From Methanomicrobiales archaeon (lineage in GTDB: Archaea; Halobacteriota; Methanomicrobia; Methanomicrobiales; Methanoculleaceae): a DNA stretch of 20,831 nucleotides. Below are positions 1 through 6,711 of the stretch, piece by piece. Position 1 is the stretch's first letter. Every line of letters starts with the position of its first letter. The notes beneath the pieces are model-generated. The model worked only from the letters and a program-made list of their open reading frames with translations. It did no database searches and was not told the origin of the DNA. The stretch is taken from assembly GCA_012521035.1 (NCBI GenBank), contig JAAYND010000208.1:1-20831 (forward strand), given 5' to 3'. Position numbers and translations under genes: made by a program.

Positions 1-105
1 AGCATCATACTGGTCGGTCGGGACCTCTTCTCCTGTGGTTCCTTCATAATACTTCTTAATGTGTACTAACAGCATGTGTAAGTGGAGCAGCTCTGTCTTT
101 TGCAC
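1..105 (-). CDS. UPF0058 family protein, N-terminal part (cut by window edge)
   Basis: Reading the minus strand from a GTG at 105 gives 35 codons without a stop to the window edge. The protein begins VQKTELLHLHMLLVHIKKYY and continues EGTTGEEVPTDQYDA. This matches the start of the small archaeal UPF0058 family, which is about 90 residues long and opens with a (K/E)ELLHLHxLLVxIKKY pattern. Its function is unknown. An SD-like AGGTGAT lies three bases before the GTG. A TATA-like element at 145-157 is placed so that transcription would start about 20 bases before it. An internal ATG at residue 11 is possible, but it would remove the conserved ELLHLH segment. The C-terminal half lies outside the window. 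The family call rests on recognition of the sequence pattern, not on a search. Confidence 0.72.
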   Translation of the reverse strand, partial: MQKTELLHLHMLLVHIKKYYEGTTGEEVPTDQYDA

Positions 106-144
106 GATATCACCTTTTCCTCGAAGAATACTACTGTCCACGGG

Positions 145-157
145 TAAATATATTTTA
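145..157 (-). promoter_or_regulatory. TATA-like element between divergent UPF0058 and ADP-ribosylglycohydrolase genes
   Basis: The AT-only run TAAATATATTTTA lies in the 68-bp gap between two divergent genes. On the minus strand it sits about 46 bases before the UPF0058 GTG. That leaves room for a short leader carrying AGGTGAT. On the plus strand it is only about 23 bases from the 174 ATG, which would remove that gene's GGTGATC site from the transcript. It therefore fits the minus-strand gene better. Confidence 0.5.
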
Positions 158-173
158 TTGGTGATCTTTTTAT

Positions 174-1046
174 ATGGAAGAGATACAATCAGTCGGAGCG
201 TTTATCGGGCTTGCAATCGGGGATGCCATGGGCGCGCCCCTGGAGGGGCTCCCGCCACGGTCGATTGCCGTAACGGAGATGCTGGGCGGCGGGATTCATG
301 ACACCATTCCGGGGCAGTACACCGACGACACCCTGCAGGCGTCAGCCCTCGCGGAGACCCTCATCCACTGTGCAGGGTTTGATGCCGATGACTTCGCAGA
401 ACGCCTTATCCGGGTATACCGTGCTCATCCGGAGTTCTTCGGGCCGACATCAGGGGCGGTCCTCGACCTCATCGCGGGCGGCGAGAAGCCCGAGGTCGCC
501 GCGGCCCGGGCTCATGAGATGCGGGGGGGCAGCCGGAGCAACGGGAGCGTCATGCGGGGGGTGCCGCTCGGCATATTCTACCCGCCGGCGGAGGTGCGGG
601 CGGCAAGCCTCGCCGCATCACGGGTCACCCACTTCGACCCGGCGGCCGGTGAGGCGTCTGCGGTCATCAACCGGATGGTCAGCGGGATCTGCCGGGGCGA
701 AGACCGGGGGATAGCCTTTGCAGCGGCGCTCGATGAGTGCCAGGACGTGGAACTAAAAGAGCTGCTCGCAAACTACCGGGACTACCCGCTCGAGCCCTCG
801 CTTGACGCCATTCTCTGCACCCACTGCGCCGTCAGGGTATTTTTAGAGGCAAAAACCTTCCGCGAGGCCATCATCCGGGCGGTCAACCTCGGGGGAGACG
901 CGGATACCGTCGGCGCCGTCACCGGCGGCCTTGCCGGGGCGTGCTGGGGCCTCTCATCAATACCGGAGTCATGGCTTGCGGCGCTCCAGGACCGGGAGGA
1001 GCTCCTCGACCGTGCCAGAAGGCTCCACGCGGCGAGTCTCAGATAG
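174..1046 (+). CDS. ADP-ribosylglycohydrolase (DraG/ARH) family protein
   Basis: This 290-aa protein belongs to the all-helical ADP-ribosylglycohydrolase family. The family removes ADP-ribose from proteins or small molecules using two magnesium ions. Visible motifs are GLAIGDAMGAPLEG (residues 12-25), the metal-binding YTDDT (49-53), NGSVMRG (123-129), THFDP (152-156) and NLGGDADTVGAVTGGLAG (238-255), which holds the second acidic metal site. Length is normal for the family. The ATG at 174 is supported by GGTGATC at 160-166, seven bases upstream, a perfect match to the archaeal 16S 3' end. An overlapping reading frame from 59 lacks family features. The gene converges on the UPF0179 gene with an 8-bp overlap. 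The substrate cannot be told from sequence; no nitrogenase-regulating dinitrogenase reductase ADP-ribosyltransferase (DraT) gene is nearby. Confidence 0.9.
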   Translation: MEEIQSVGAFIGLAIGDAMGAPLEGLPPRSIAVTEMLGGGIHDTIPGQYTDDTLQASALAETLIHCAGFDADDFAERLIRVYRAHPEFFGPTSGAVLDLIAGGEKPEVAAARAHEMRGGSRSNGSVMRGVPLGIFYPPAEVRAASLAASRVTHFDPAAGEASAVINRMVSGICRGEDRGIAFAAALDECQDVELKELLANYRDYPLEPSLDAILCTHCAVRVFLEAKTFREAIIRAVNLGGDADTVGAVTGGLAGACWGLSSIPESWLAALQDREELLDRARRLHAASLR

Positions 1047-1503
1047 GTCGGAGTTCAACGAGTTTCAGGGACCGGCCCCGCTCACAGGGTTCAGGCGCGT
1101 TTCCGAGGACCTCTCCGACGACGTACTTCTCCCCCTCGATGATACCGTCGGGCCGGCAGAGCCGGTAGCTCCGGCAGGCGGTCTTCGGGCAGGAGAACTC
1201 GTAGCTGATCCGCGAGTTTGCTATCGCCATATCCGCGCTGATCAGCGCGACCACCGGCGCCTCCATGACATCGACCGCGACCACCGCCTCGTGGTGGACC
1301 GGACAGTCGTGCCGGGTGTTCGGCCGGACCGTCACGACCCGGTACTTCTTCCCGGGCTGAAGGTTATGGCAGACCTTGCGGACCTTGCACTCCTCACACT
1401 CAGGGCAGACGCTACCTTCGTAGACAAAATCAAGTCCCGGTTTTGCGAGCACAACCCCGGCGAGCGTTACCTTAATCTTCTGTTTTGCTGTCATCTCACT
1501 CAC
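1039..1503 (-). CDS. UPF0179 family cysteine-rich protein
   Basis: This 154-aa protein matches the archaeal UPF0179 family of unknown function. It has two cysteine clusters: C33, C36, C39 and C45 near the N-terminus, and C105, C110 and C116 in the second half. C67 (HDCPVH) and C140 stand alone. The spacing suggests a bound metal, zinc or an iron-sulfur cluster, which is inference. Conserved features include the FVYEG segment, the KVCHNL segment and the GEKYVVGEV segment near the C-terminus. The start is a GTG at 1503 that overlaps the egsA stop codon (GTGA, 1500-1503), so translation is probably coupled to egsA. An ATG three codons downstream is an alternative start. The 3' end overlaps the convergent ADP-ribosylglycohydrolase gene by 8 bp. 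Confidence 0.88.
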   Translation of the reverse strand: MSEMTAKQKIKVTLAGVVLAKPGLDFVYEGSVCPECEECKVRKVCHNLQPGKKYRVVTVRPNTRHDCPVHHEAVVAVDVMEAPVVALISADMAIANSRISYEFSCPKTACRSYRLCRPDGIIEGEKYVVGEVLGNAPEPCERGRSLKLVELRPI

Positions 1504-2582
1504 TCCCGGTAAAGCATCTTCACAAGATCACGCGCCGACTCCCGGGTCAACCCCATATCCAGTATCGTGAACCGCTCCGGCCGGATCGTCCGGGCGGCGA
1601 GGAGCGCCTCGACGGCCACCTCATCGGGGATCCCGATCTCAGCGGGGGTGGTCGGTGCCCCGATCGTCTTTAAGGAATCACGGATCCCCTCCCAGTCCCC
1701 GCCGTGGAGGTACATCGTTATGATCGCCCCGATACCGCACTTCTCCCCGTGGAGACCCTTCCCGGGCGCAAGCCTGTCGAGCGCGTGGGAGAACTTATGC
1801 TCTCCGCCGCTCGCCGGCCGGCTCGACCCTGCGATGCTCATCGCAACCCCGGATGAGACCAGCGCCTTTGTCACAAGCCAGGCGCTCTCCTCGGAGTTTG
1901 GTTTGATGAGGTCAGCGTTCTTGAAGAGGATCTCGGCGGTCATCCGGGAGAGCGTCAGGGCGTACTCAGAGAGCGCCTCCCCACGGAGCCGGTGGGAGAG
2001 CTCCCAGTCGAGTATAGCGGTGTGGTTTGCTATGATATCCGCGCACCCGGACGCGAGGAGCCTGTGAGGTGCCGATGCTATGATGACGGTATCGGCGACG
2101 ATCGCTATAGGCGGCTCGGCGGCGAGGGAGACGTTCCCCTCAGCCGTCGGGACAGAGGCACGCGATGAAGCGATTCCGTCATGCGATGCCGCGGTGGGGA
2201 CGCTGATGAAGTGGCGGTCGGTGTTGTAGGCGACGATCTTTGCGGTATCGATGACCCGACCGCCGCCGACGCCTATGACAAAACCCGCCCCGGTTGCCGC
2301 CGCTTCGGCCTCCCGGATCACCTCGAGGGGATCGCCCGAGGTGGCCGGGAACGTCGTGACCTCGTAGGAGTCGGCGAGGAGCGCCTCGACCCGCCTTCCG
2401 GCCACATCTCGCGTCTTATCTCCGGTTATGATGAGCACGGCGTCGCCGAGGTCGAGATCTTCGCAGACGGTCGGAACCTCACCGATCACATCGTGGCCGA
2501 TGACGACATCGCGGGGGAGCTGCATCCATTTCGACTTATCGAAGACCTTTGTTCTGAGTAAGTTTATGCCGCCAGCGCTCAT
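1500..2582 (-). CDS. egsA: NAD(P)-dependent glycerol-1-phosphate dehydrogenase
   Basis: EgsA reduces dihydroxyacetone phosphate to sn-glycerol 1-phosphate, the stereospecific backbone of archaeal ether lipids. The 360-aa protein has the family features: KSKWMQLPRDVVIGH near the N-terminus (residues 16-30), the dinucleotide-binding GVGGGRVIDTAK (104-115), SVPTAASHDGIASSRAS (127-143), and the metal site made from D182 in CADIIANHTA, a histidine in EHKFSHALD (H262 or H266) and H278 in LHGEK. The ATG at 2582 has only a weak TGATC SD-like site. A second Met at residue 20 would remove the conserved KSKW segment. The gene is divergent from the DUF63 gene with only 12 bp between start codons, and UPF0179 follows through a GTGA overlap. 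Confidence 0.95.
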   Translation of the reverse strand: MSAGGINLLRTKVFDKSKWMQLPRDVVIGHDVIGEVPTVCEDLDLGDAVLIITGDKTRDVAGRRVEALLADSYEVTTFPATSGDPLEVIREAEAAATGAGFVIGVGGGRVIDTAKIVAYNTDRHFISVPTAASHDGIASSRASVPTAEGNVSLAAEPPIAIVADTVIIASAPHRLLASGCADIIANHTAILDWELSHRLRGEALSEYALTLSRMTAEILFKNADLIKPNSEESAWLVTKALVSSGVAMSIAGSSRPASGGEHKFSHALDRLAPGKGLHGEKCGIGAIITMYLHGGDWEGIRDSLKTIGAPTTPAEIGIPDEVAVEALLAARTIRPERFTILDMGLTRESARDLVKMLYRE

Positions 2583-2594
2583 TTGAGATCAGTA

Positions 2595-3440
2595 ATGATT
2601 AGGGAGTTCCTCTACAAATACTACATCGATCCCATCCGTTACGGCCAGGCGTATACGCTCGTCGATACGCTGACCTACGCCCTGATACTCATCGCAGCGG
2701 TCTATATTGTCTACCGGGGACTCCGCCGGTACAGGATCGCTATCGACGACGAACTGGTCCTCGCGACCCTGCCCTTCATCGTCCTCGGCGGACTCCTCCG
2801 CGTCGTCGAGGATACCGGCATGATCGCATCAGATCTCCGGTTCCTCCTGATCACGCCCCTGATCTTCTTTACGGTCTTCTTTGTCGCGGTCATCGCCCTC
2901 TTCGCAGGAAAACTCGCGGAGAACGCGGGGTTCGTCACCAGATACAGCCGCGTCTACGGGGGTGCCGGCATCGCCGCCTGCCTCCTCGCCACCGCAGCGC
3001 TCACCTGGTTCGGTCTCACCGGGACGCAGATAGCGCTCGACGTCCTCGTCAGCATACTCGCGCTCGCGTCGATCTCGTCGCTCGCTCTCTGGGCGCTCCT
3101 CGTCTACGGCGCAAAGTGGGACTACGCCTCAAACATCCTCTACAAACTCCTCATATTCGGCCACCTGCTGGACGCGAGCGCGACGAGTTACGGTATCGAG
3201 ATCCATCCCATACATTACGTGGAGCAGCACGTCGTGGGCTCAACCCTGATCGAGGCGACCGGGACGGCGTTCTCGATGTTCCTCCTCAAGATCGCGGTTC
3301 TTATCCCCGCCATTTATATTCTTGAGATGTATAAAAAAGAAGGAAGCCCCGGTCTCTGGCATCTCATCCTGCTCGCCATGATCGCCGTCGGCATGGCGCC
3401 GGGGATACGGGATATGGTACGGATGGTGCTCCATGTCTGA
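2595..3440 (+). CDS. DUF63 family multi-pass membrane protein
   Basis: This 281-aa integral membrane protein of the archaeal DUF63 family has unknown function. It starts MIREFLYKYYIDPIRYGQ, which is typical of the family. About seven or eight hydrophobic segments follow, for example near residues 27-43, 59-75, 85-104, 124-144, 150-173, 227-247 and 256-273. Polar conserved stretches include LGGLLRVVEDTG, HLLDASATSYGIE and the terminal GMAPGIRDMVR. A TTG four codons upstream (2583) is a possible start, but the ATG at 2595 fits the family N-terminus better. The 3' end overlaps the SpoIIM-like gene by 8 bp, suggesting the two membrane proteins are translated together and may act together. The function is not assignable from sequence. 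Confidence 0.88.
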   Translation: MIREFLYKYYIDPIRYGQAYTLVDTLTYALILIAAVYIVYRGLRRYRIAIDDELVLATLPFIVLGGLLRVVEDTGMIASDLRFLLITPLIFFTVFFVAVIALFAGKLAENAGFVTRYSRVYGGAGIAACLLATAALTWFGLTGTQIALDVLVSILALASISSLALWALLVYGAKWDYASNILYKLLIFGHLLDASATSYGIEIHPIHYVEQHVVGSTLIEATGTAFSMFLLKIAVLIPAIYILEMYKKEGSPGLWHLILLAMIAVGMAPGIRDMVRMVLHV

Positions 3441-3999
3441 AGGCTCTCTTGCCCGCTCTACGCTCGTTGCGGCAGTCATATTTGCGATCTCGATAGGCCT
3501 CGGCGTCTTTGTCGTCCTCCGCGACCCGGGGATCGGTGCCGATGTCATGACGCTCTTCCACGACCAGGTCGCAGGCCAGCTCCTCTCCGACTCCCCGCCG
3601 GTCCTTGCGTTCAAGATATTCTTAAACAACCTCAGCGCCTGCACCCTCCTCTTCCTCGGGGGCGCATCGCTCGGCATCGCCACGGTGCTCGTCCTCGCGG
3701 TGAACGGTCTCCTGATCGGTGCGGTGGCAGAGATCATGCGGCAGCAACAGGGCTCGCTCTTCATCGCGGCGGCGCTCATACCGCACGGCATATTCGAGAT
3801 CCCGTCGTTCCTCATCGCGGGCGGTCTCGGTCTCCTCCTCGGCCGGGCGCTCATGGCCGAGTGGTACGGCGGTGGCGATGCCGCGGCCGCGGCGGTGCCC
3901 CTCGCCCGCCTCTTTATCCGGGTCGTCGTCCCGCTTCTCGCGGTTGCGGCGGTTGTAGAGGTATTTATTACGCCAGTGGTCGTAGTTATACTCACCTGA
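3433..3999 (+). CDS. Stage II sporulation protein M (SpoIIM/DUF95) family membrane protein
   Basis: This 188-aa membrane protein matches the SpoIIM/DUF95 family, widespread in archaea that do not sporulate. Family signatures are IFLNNLSACTLLFLGG (about residues 62-77), a glycine-rich transmembrane segment followed by VNGLLIG, and PHGIFEIPSFLIAGGLGL (about 117-134). Roughly five membrane segments are visible, including one at the N-terminus and one at the C-terminus. The start ATG lies inside the end of the DUF63 gene (8-bp overlap, TGA within ATGTCTGA). The next gene, proS, begins 31 bp downstream with its own SD. In bacteria SpoIIM takes part in peptidoglycan remodelling during engulfment. 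That role cannot be carried over here, so the archaeal function remains unknown. Confidence 0.88.
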   Translation: MSEGSLARSTLVAAVIFAISIGLGVFVVLRDPGIGADVMTLFHDQVAGQLLSDSPPVLAFKIFLNNLSACTLLFLGGASLGIATVLVLAVNGLLIGAVAEIMRQQQGSLFIAAALIPHGIFEIPSFLIAGGLGLLLGRALMAEWYGGGDAAAAAVPLARLFIRVVVPLLAVAAVVEVFITPVVVVILT

Positions 4000-4030
4000 A
4001 AGTGTTCAACAATTTTTTGAGGTATAACGG

Positions 4031-5464
4031 ATGGAAGAAGATACTGGCGCACTTCCCCAGAAAGAAGATTTTTCACGGTGGTATAACGAGATCCTCTGGC
4101 GAGCCGAGATCATGGACGTCCGCTACCCGGTCAAGGGGCTGTACGTCTGGTATCCCCATGGGTTTGCCATAAGGAAACGTGCATACGGGATACTCAGGGA
4201 CCTGATGGACCGCGAGCACGCGGAGACGATCTTCCCGCTCCTGATCCCGAAGACCGAGTTCATGAAAGAGGCGACGCACATCAAGGGCTTCGAGGACGAG
4301 GTCTACTGGGTCACCCACGGCGGCAGGAACGAGCTCGAAGTCCCGCTCGCGCTCCGGCCCACGAGCGAGACCGCCATATACCCGATGTACTCGCTCTGGA
4401 TCCGGTCGCACACGGATCTCCCCCTGAAGCTCTACCAGGTCGTCAATACGTTCCGCTACGAGACGAAACACACCCGGCCGCTCATCCGCCTCCGCGAGAT
4501 CACGTCGTTTAAAGAGGCGCATACGGTGCATGCGACACGGGAGGAGGCGGCGGCGCAGGTCGAGGTCGCGCTCGAGCTCTACCAGGAGTTCTACGATAAC
4601 CTCAAGGTGCCGGTGATCGTATCCCGCCGCCCCGACTGGGACAGGTTCCCGGGCGCCGACTACACGATCGCGGTCGATACCATCATGCCCGACGGAAAGA
4701 CCCTCCAGATCGGGACGGTGCATATGCTCGGCGACCACTTCTCAAAGACCTACGATATCACCTACGAGGACGCAAACGGGGAGCAGCAGTATGCTTACCA
4801 GACCTGCTACGGTATATCGGAACGGTCGATCGCGGCGATCATAAGCGTCCACGGCGACGATAAGGGGCTCGTGTTGCCGCCCGAGGTTGCGCCGATCCAG
4901 GTCGTCGTCGTGCCGATCATCGTCGGAAAACGGCGCGACGAGGTGCTCTCGGCTGCCGGGGAACTCAAGGAAGAACTCTCGGCTGCCGGGTTTATCGTGA
5001 AGGTCGACGACCGCGATATGCGCCCGGGCGCGAAGTACTACCACTGGGAGATGCGCGGCGTCCCGCTCCGGATCGAGATCGGGCCGAGGGATATCGATGC
5101 AAACACCGTCATAGCCGTCACGCGCGACGGCGAGAAGACAAAACTCGACCGCCGGGGCGTCGTCGAGGGGATATCCTCGGTCCTTGCCGGATTCCGGACG
5201 AGGATCCGCGAGACGGCGAAACAGGCGATGGCCGGCCGGATTACCAGAGCGGAGACGCTTGAAGAGACCGCGCTCGCGGTGAAGGACGGGGTAGCGGTCG
5301 TGCACTGGTGCGGATCGCAGGAGTGCGCAGAAAAGATCGAGACGGAGGTGGATGCAAGCATCCTCGGGACCGATATCCGGTCAGACCTGGTCACCGTCTC
5401 AGACGGCCCGTGCGTCGCCTGTGGCGGCAGGGGCACGTCTACTCTCGTTGCCCGGACCTACTGA
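4031..5464 (+). CDS. proS: Prolyl-tRNA synthetase (archaeal/eukaryotic type)
   Basis: ProRS attaches proline to tRNA-Pro in the cytoplasm. At 477 aa this is the short archaeal/eukaryotic-type class II enzyme without the bacterial editing insertion. Seen in order: FSRWYNEILWRAEIMD near the N-terminus, the proline-binding RPTSETAIYPMYSLW segment, motif 2 around VNTFRYETKHTRPLIRLREI, the anticodon-binding domain from about residue 290, and a C-terminal zinc domain with C427, C432, C461 and C464. The chain ends in Tyr, as in thermophile-type ProRS where the terminal Tyr reaches the active site (established knowledge). The ATG at 4031 has GAGGT at 4019-4023, seven bases upstream. The last 7 bp overlap the convergent zinc-ribbon gene. 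Confidence 0.96.
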   Translation: MEEDTGALPQKEDFSRWYNEILWRAEIMDVRYPVKGLYVWYPHGFAIRKRAYGILRDLMDREHAETIFPLLIPKTEFMKEATHIKGFEDEVYWVTHGGRNELEVPLALRPTSETAIYPMYSLWIRSHTDLPLKLYQVVNTFRYETKHTRPLIRLREITSFKEAHTVHATREEAAAQVEVALELYQEFYDNLKVPVIVSRRPDWDRFPGADYTIAVDTIMPDGKTLQIGTVHMLGDHFSKTYDITYEDANGEQQYAYQTCYGISERSIAAIISVHGDDKGLVLPPEVAPIQVVVVPIIVGKRRDEVLSAAGELKEELSAAGFIVKVDDRDMRPGAKYYHWEMRGVPLRIEIGPRDIDANTVIAVTRDGEKTKLDRRGVVEGISSVLAGFRTRIRETAKQAMAGRITRAETLEETALAVKDGVAVVHWCGSQECAEKIETEVDASILGTDIRSDLVTVSDGPCVACGGRGTSTLVARTY

Positions 5465-5919
5465 TAGCAGTCCGGGCAGGTATACCTGCGTGTGTACTCA
5501 GGGGACGATATATCCCCGGAGATCACCGCTTTCCCGCCCGCTACAAACAGCCTGCCGCACTTCGAGCACCGTTTCGGGAGCAGGCGCTCCCGGCGGCGCA
5601 GGGGAACTTCCAGAGCGAACTTCATCTTCTCCGCATCCGCCGGATCGATCTGGAGGAGTTCCTCGTAGCGGGACAGGACCTGCATAACGTGGATCGGGTT
5701 TGCTCCCTCGCTACAGAACCGTTTGAAGACAAAGAACTGGACGATCATCCATCCGAGGTCTGAGCGCTCGAGGATCTCCTCGTACTCACTACACGTTCCA
5801 TCGTCTTCATCGAGGGAATACCCGCAGAGGGGGCAACGCCCTCCCACAAGTTCGTCCAGGAAGACCTCTTCGTGACAGCCGGGACAGGTCGTGTGGGGGG
5901 TATGCATTCTGGAAGTCAT
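5458..5919 (-). CDS. Zinc-ribbon hypothetical protein
   Basis: I do not recognise a named family for this 153-aa protein. It has two CPxCG-like knuckles at the N-terminus (C12-P-G-C15 and C29-P-L-C32-G), then an acidic and helical middle with no transmembrane segment. It ends in another cysteine pair set, KRCSKCGRLF and YTCPDCYQ. The layout is consistent with one or two structural zinc ribbons flanking a helical domain, perhaps binding nucleic acid or protein; that is inference. A TATA-like GGATAAATGG on the minus strand at about 5935-5944 lies 20 to 25 bases before the ATG at 5919. No SD is visible, so the message may be leaderless. An ATG four codons later is possible. The 3' end overlaps proS by 7 bp. 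Confidence 0.75.
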   Translation of the reverse strand: MTSRMHTPHTTCPGCHEEVFLDELVGGRCPLCGYSLDEDDGTCSEYEEILERSDLGWMIVQFFVFKRFCSEGANPIHVMQVLSRYEELLQIDPADAEKMKFALEVPLRRRERLLPKRCSKCGRLFVAGGKAVISGDISSPEYTRRYTCPDCYQ

Positions 5920-5990
5920 GATGTTGGCCTCATACCATTTATCCTCTCCGAAGACCCGGGTGCTGCCTCAGGCCGTCAGAAAGTATTCCA

Positions 5991-6002
5991 CGCGCATGCG
6001 CG
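5991..6002. promoter_or_regulatory. 12-bp perfect palindrome, possible operator
   Basis: CGCGCATGCGCG is a perfect inverted repeat. It lies 72 bp upstream of the zinc-ribbon start on one side and 51 bp before the TATA element at 6053 on the other. In GC-rich DNA such palindromes arise by chance fairly often, so this alone is weak evidence. Its company with a second palindrome and a TATA box is what makes it worth listing. Confidence 0.3.
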
Positions 6003-6027
6003 GGCTCTACGATTCGCTTTGAGATTT

Positions 6028-6037
6028 ACTACGTAGT
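6028..6037. promoter_or_regulatory. 10-bp perfect palindrome just upstream of a TATA box, possible operator
   Basis: ACTACGTAGT is a perfect palindrome lying 15 bp before the TATA element at 6053-6060, a usual place for an archaeal activator or repressor site. It is AT-balanced in an otherwise GC-rich area. If the TATA instead works leftward, the palindrome would overlap the transcription start site. Confidence 0.35.
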
Positions 6038-6052
6038 GCGTTCGTGGGGCTC

Positions 6053-6060
6053 TTATATAT
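6053..6060 (+). promoter_or_regulatory. TATA element with no obvious gene downstream
   Basis: TTATATAT is one of the clearest TATA elements in the window. On the plus strand it would start transcription near 6083, in a stretch with no recognised gene. On the minus strand it would start near 6028 and give the zinc-ribbon gene a leader of about 110 bases. No good purine-rich BRE is seen on either side, so direction is uncertain. Confidence 0.45.
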
Positions 6061-6280
6061 GTCGAATGGCTCACCCTGATCCCGATCGCCCGGGTGCAGG
6101 ATCCATGCATCCCGGTGCTCGCACGTTAACGCTGATGCATGCCGGAAGGGCGCCGGGTCACCCGTCCCGGAGATGCAGCACAAAGAATAGTGGAGACCTG
6201 CCGCGCGGTCCTGCGGGTCGGAGGGGAGGAAGAGAGGATCTCCTTCGGGCGCCGGGCGCGACCGCGCTCTTCCGGATCAC

Positions 6281-6595
6281 CTACAACCGGTTCAGGGCCT
6301 CTCTCCCTGACATCCCTATATCGACGCGGCGCTGCACCGCCGGGAGGTTTGCCGCCTTCACCTCGGCATCCATCAGGTCATCGAGGGTCTCGAGGGTCGA
6401 CTCCTCCGATACGCCGACGATCGCCGCCGGGATGCCGGAGACCGCGAGCGCCTCGATATCGAACCCCGCTGTCCCGATCATCCCGTCATCGGTCACCCAG
6501 GCCATCAGGCTGGTATCCCCGACCGGTATGACGTATCCAAACGCATCCTTGTAGCTGAGCCGGGTTCGCTGGTGGCAGAGGATCTGCTGAGCCAT
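6281..6595 (-). CDS. DUF1805 (YunC-like) family protein
   Basis: This 104-aa protein matches DUF1805, the family of Bacillus YunC, whose function is unknown. Recognisable features are FGYVIPVGDTSLMAWVTDD and the following GMIGTAGFDIEALAVSGIPA, where a core of small residues and FD-EAL is typical. The longer open frame reaching 6724 is rejected because its first 43 residues are low-complexity and antisense to cofH. The ATG at 6595 begins right before the conserved part. A minus-strand TATA-like ACTTATTACC at 6618-6627 is about 27 bases upstream and no SD is visible, so a leaderless message is likely. The gene is divergent from cofH. The tail after GIPAAIVGVSEESTLETLDDL is helical and ends in EALNRL. 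Confidence 0.82.
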   Translation of the reverse strand: MAQQILCHQRTRLSYKDAFGYVIPVGDTSLMAWVTDDGMIGTAGFDIEALAVSGIPAAIVGVSEESTLETLDDLMDAEVKAANLPAVQRRVDIGMSGREALNRL

Positions 6596-6711
6596 GGCAG
6601 CCCGGATGCATCCCGGGGTAATAAGTCTATGCCCATGCCCCCGGGCACCAGAAGATTTTTGAGGTACCGCGCTAATTGCCGATGTGCCCCACGGGGAGGC
6701 AGTTCGAGGAG

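Larger units (their letters stand above)
5920..6280. other. 361-bp gene-free region with palindromes and a TATA box
   Basis: No reading frame in this stretch resembles a protein family. The open frames that cross it on the plus strand run on as antisense to the DUF1805 gene and have shadow-like Arg/Pro/Ser-rich composition. The region holds two perfect palindromes (5991-6002 and 6028-6037) followed by a strong TATA element (6053-6060). Downstream of these is GC-rich sequence with short inverted repeats such as CGGGTCACCCG at 6154-6164. It could encode a small RNA or be a control region for the zinc-ribbon gene. Neither can be shown from sequence. Confidence 0.6.

Noticed and set aside
59..301. 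80-codon plus-strand frame at the left edge
   Set aside because: It overlaps the start of the ADP-ribosylglycohydrolase gene in another frame and is antisense to the UPF0058 start, with no family features.
4073..5305. Minus-strand open frames (221 and 187 codons) opposite proS
   Set aside because: ProRS is unambiguous on the plus strand, and the opposite frames show no recognisable domain.
6036..6554. Plus-strand frames of 172 and 130 codons starting in the 5920-6280 gap
   Set aside because: Both run on into the DUF1805 gene as antisense and are dominated by Arg, Ser and Pro. There is no SD and no family resemblance. The TATA at 6053 keeps open a small RNA rather than these proteins.
6630..6660. 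TGCCC...GGGCA hairpin followed by five to six T residues upstream of cofH
   Set aside because: A weak 5-bp stem in the leader of cofH, with no upstream plus-strand gene to terminate. Probably chance.
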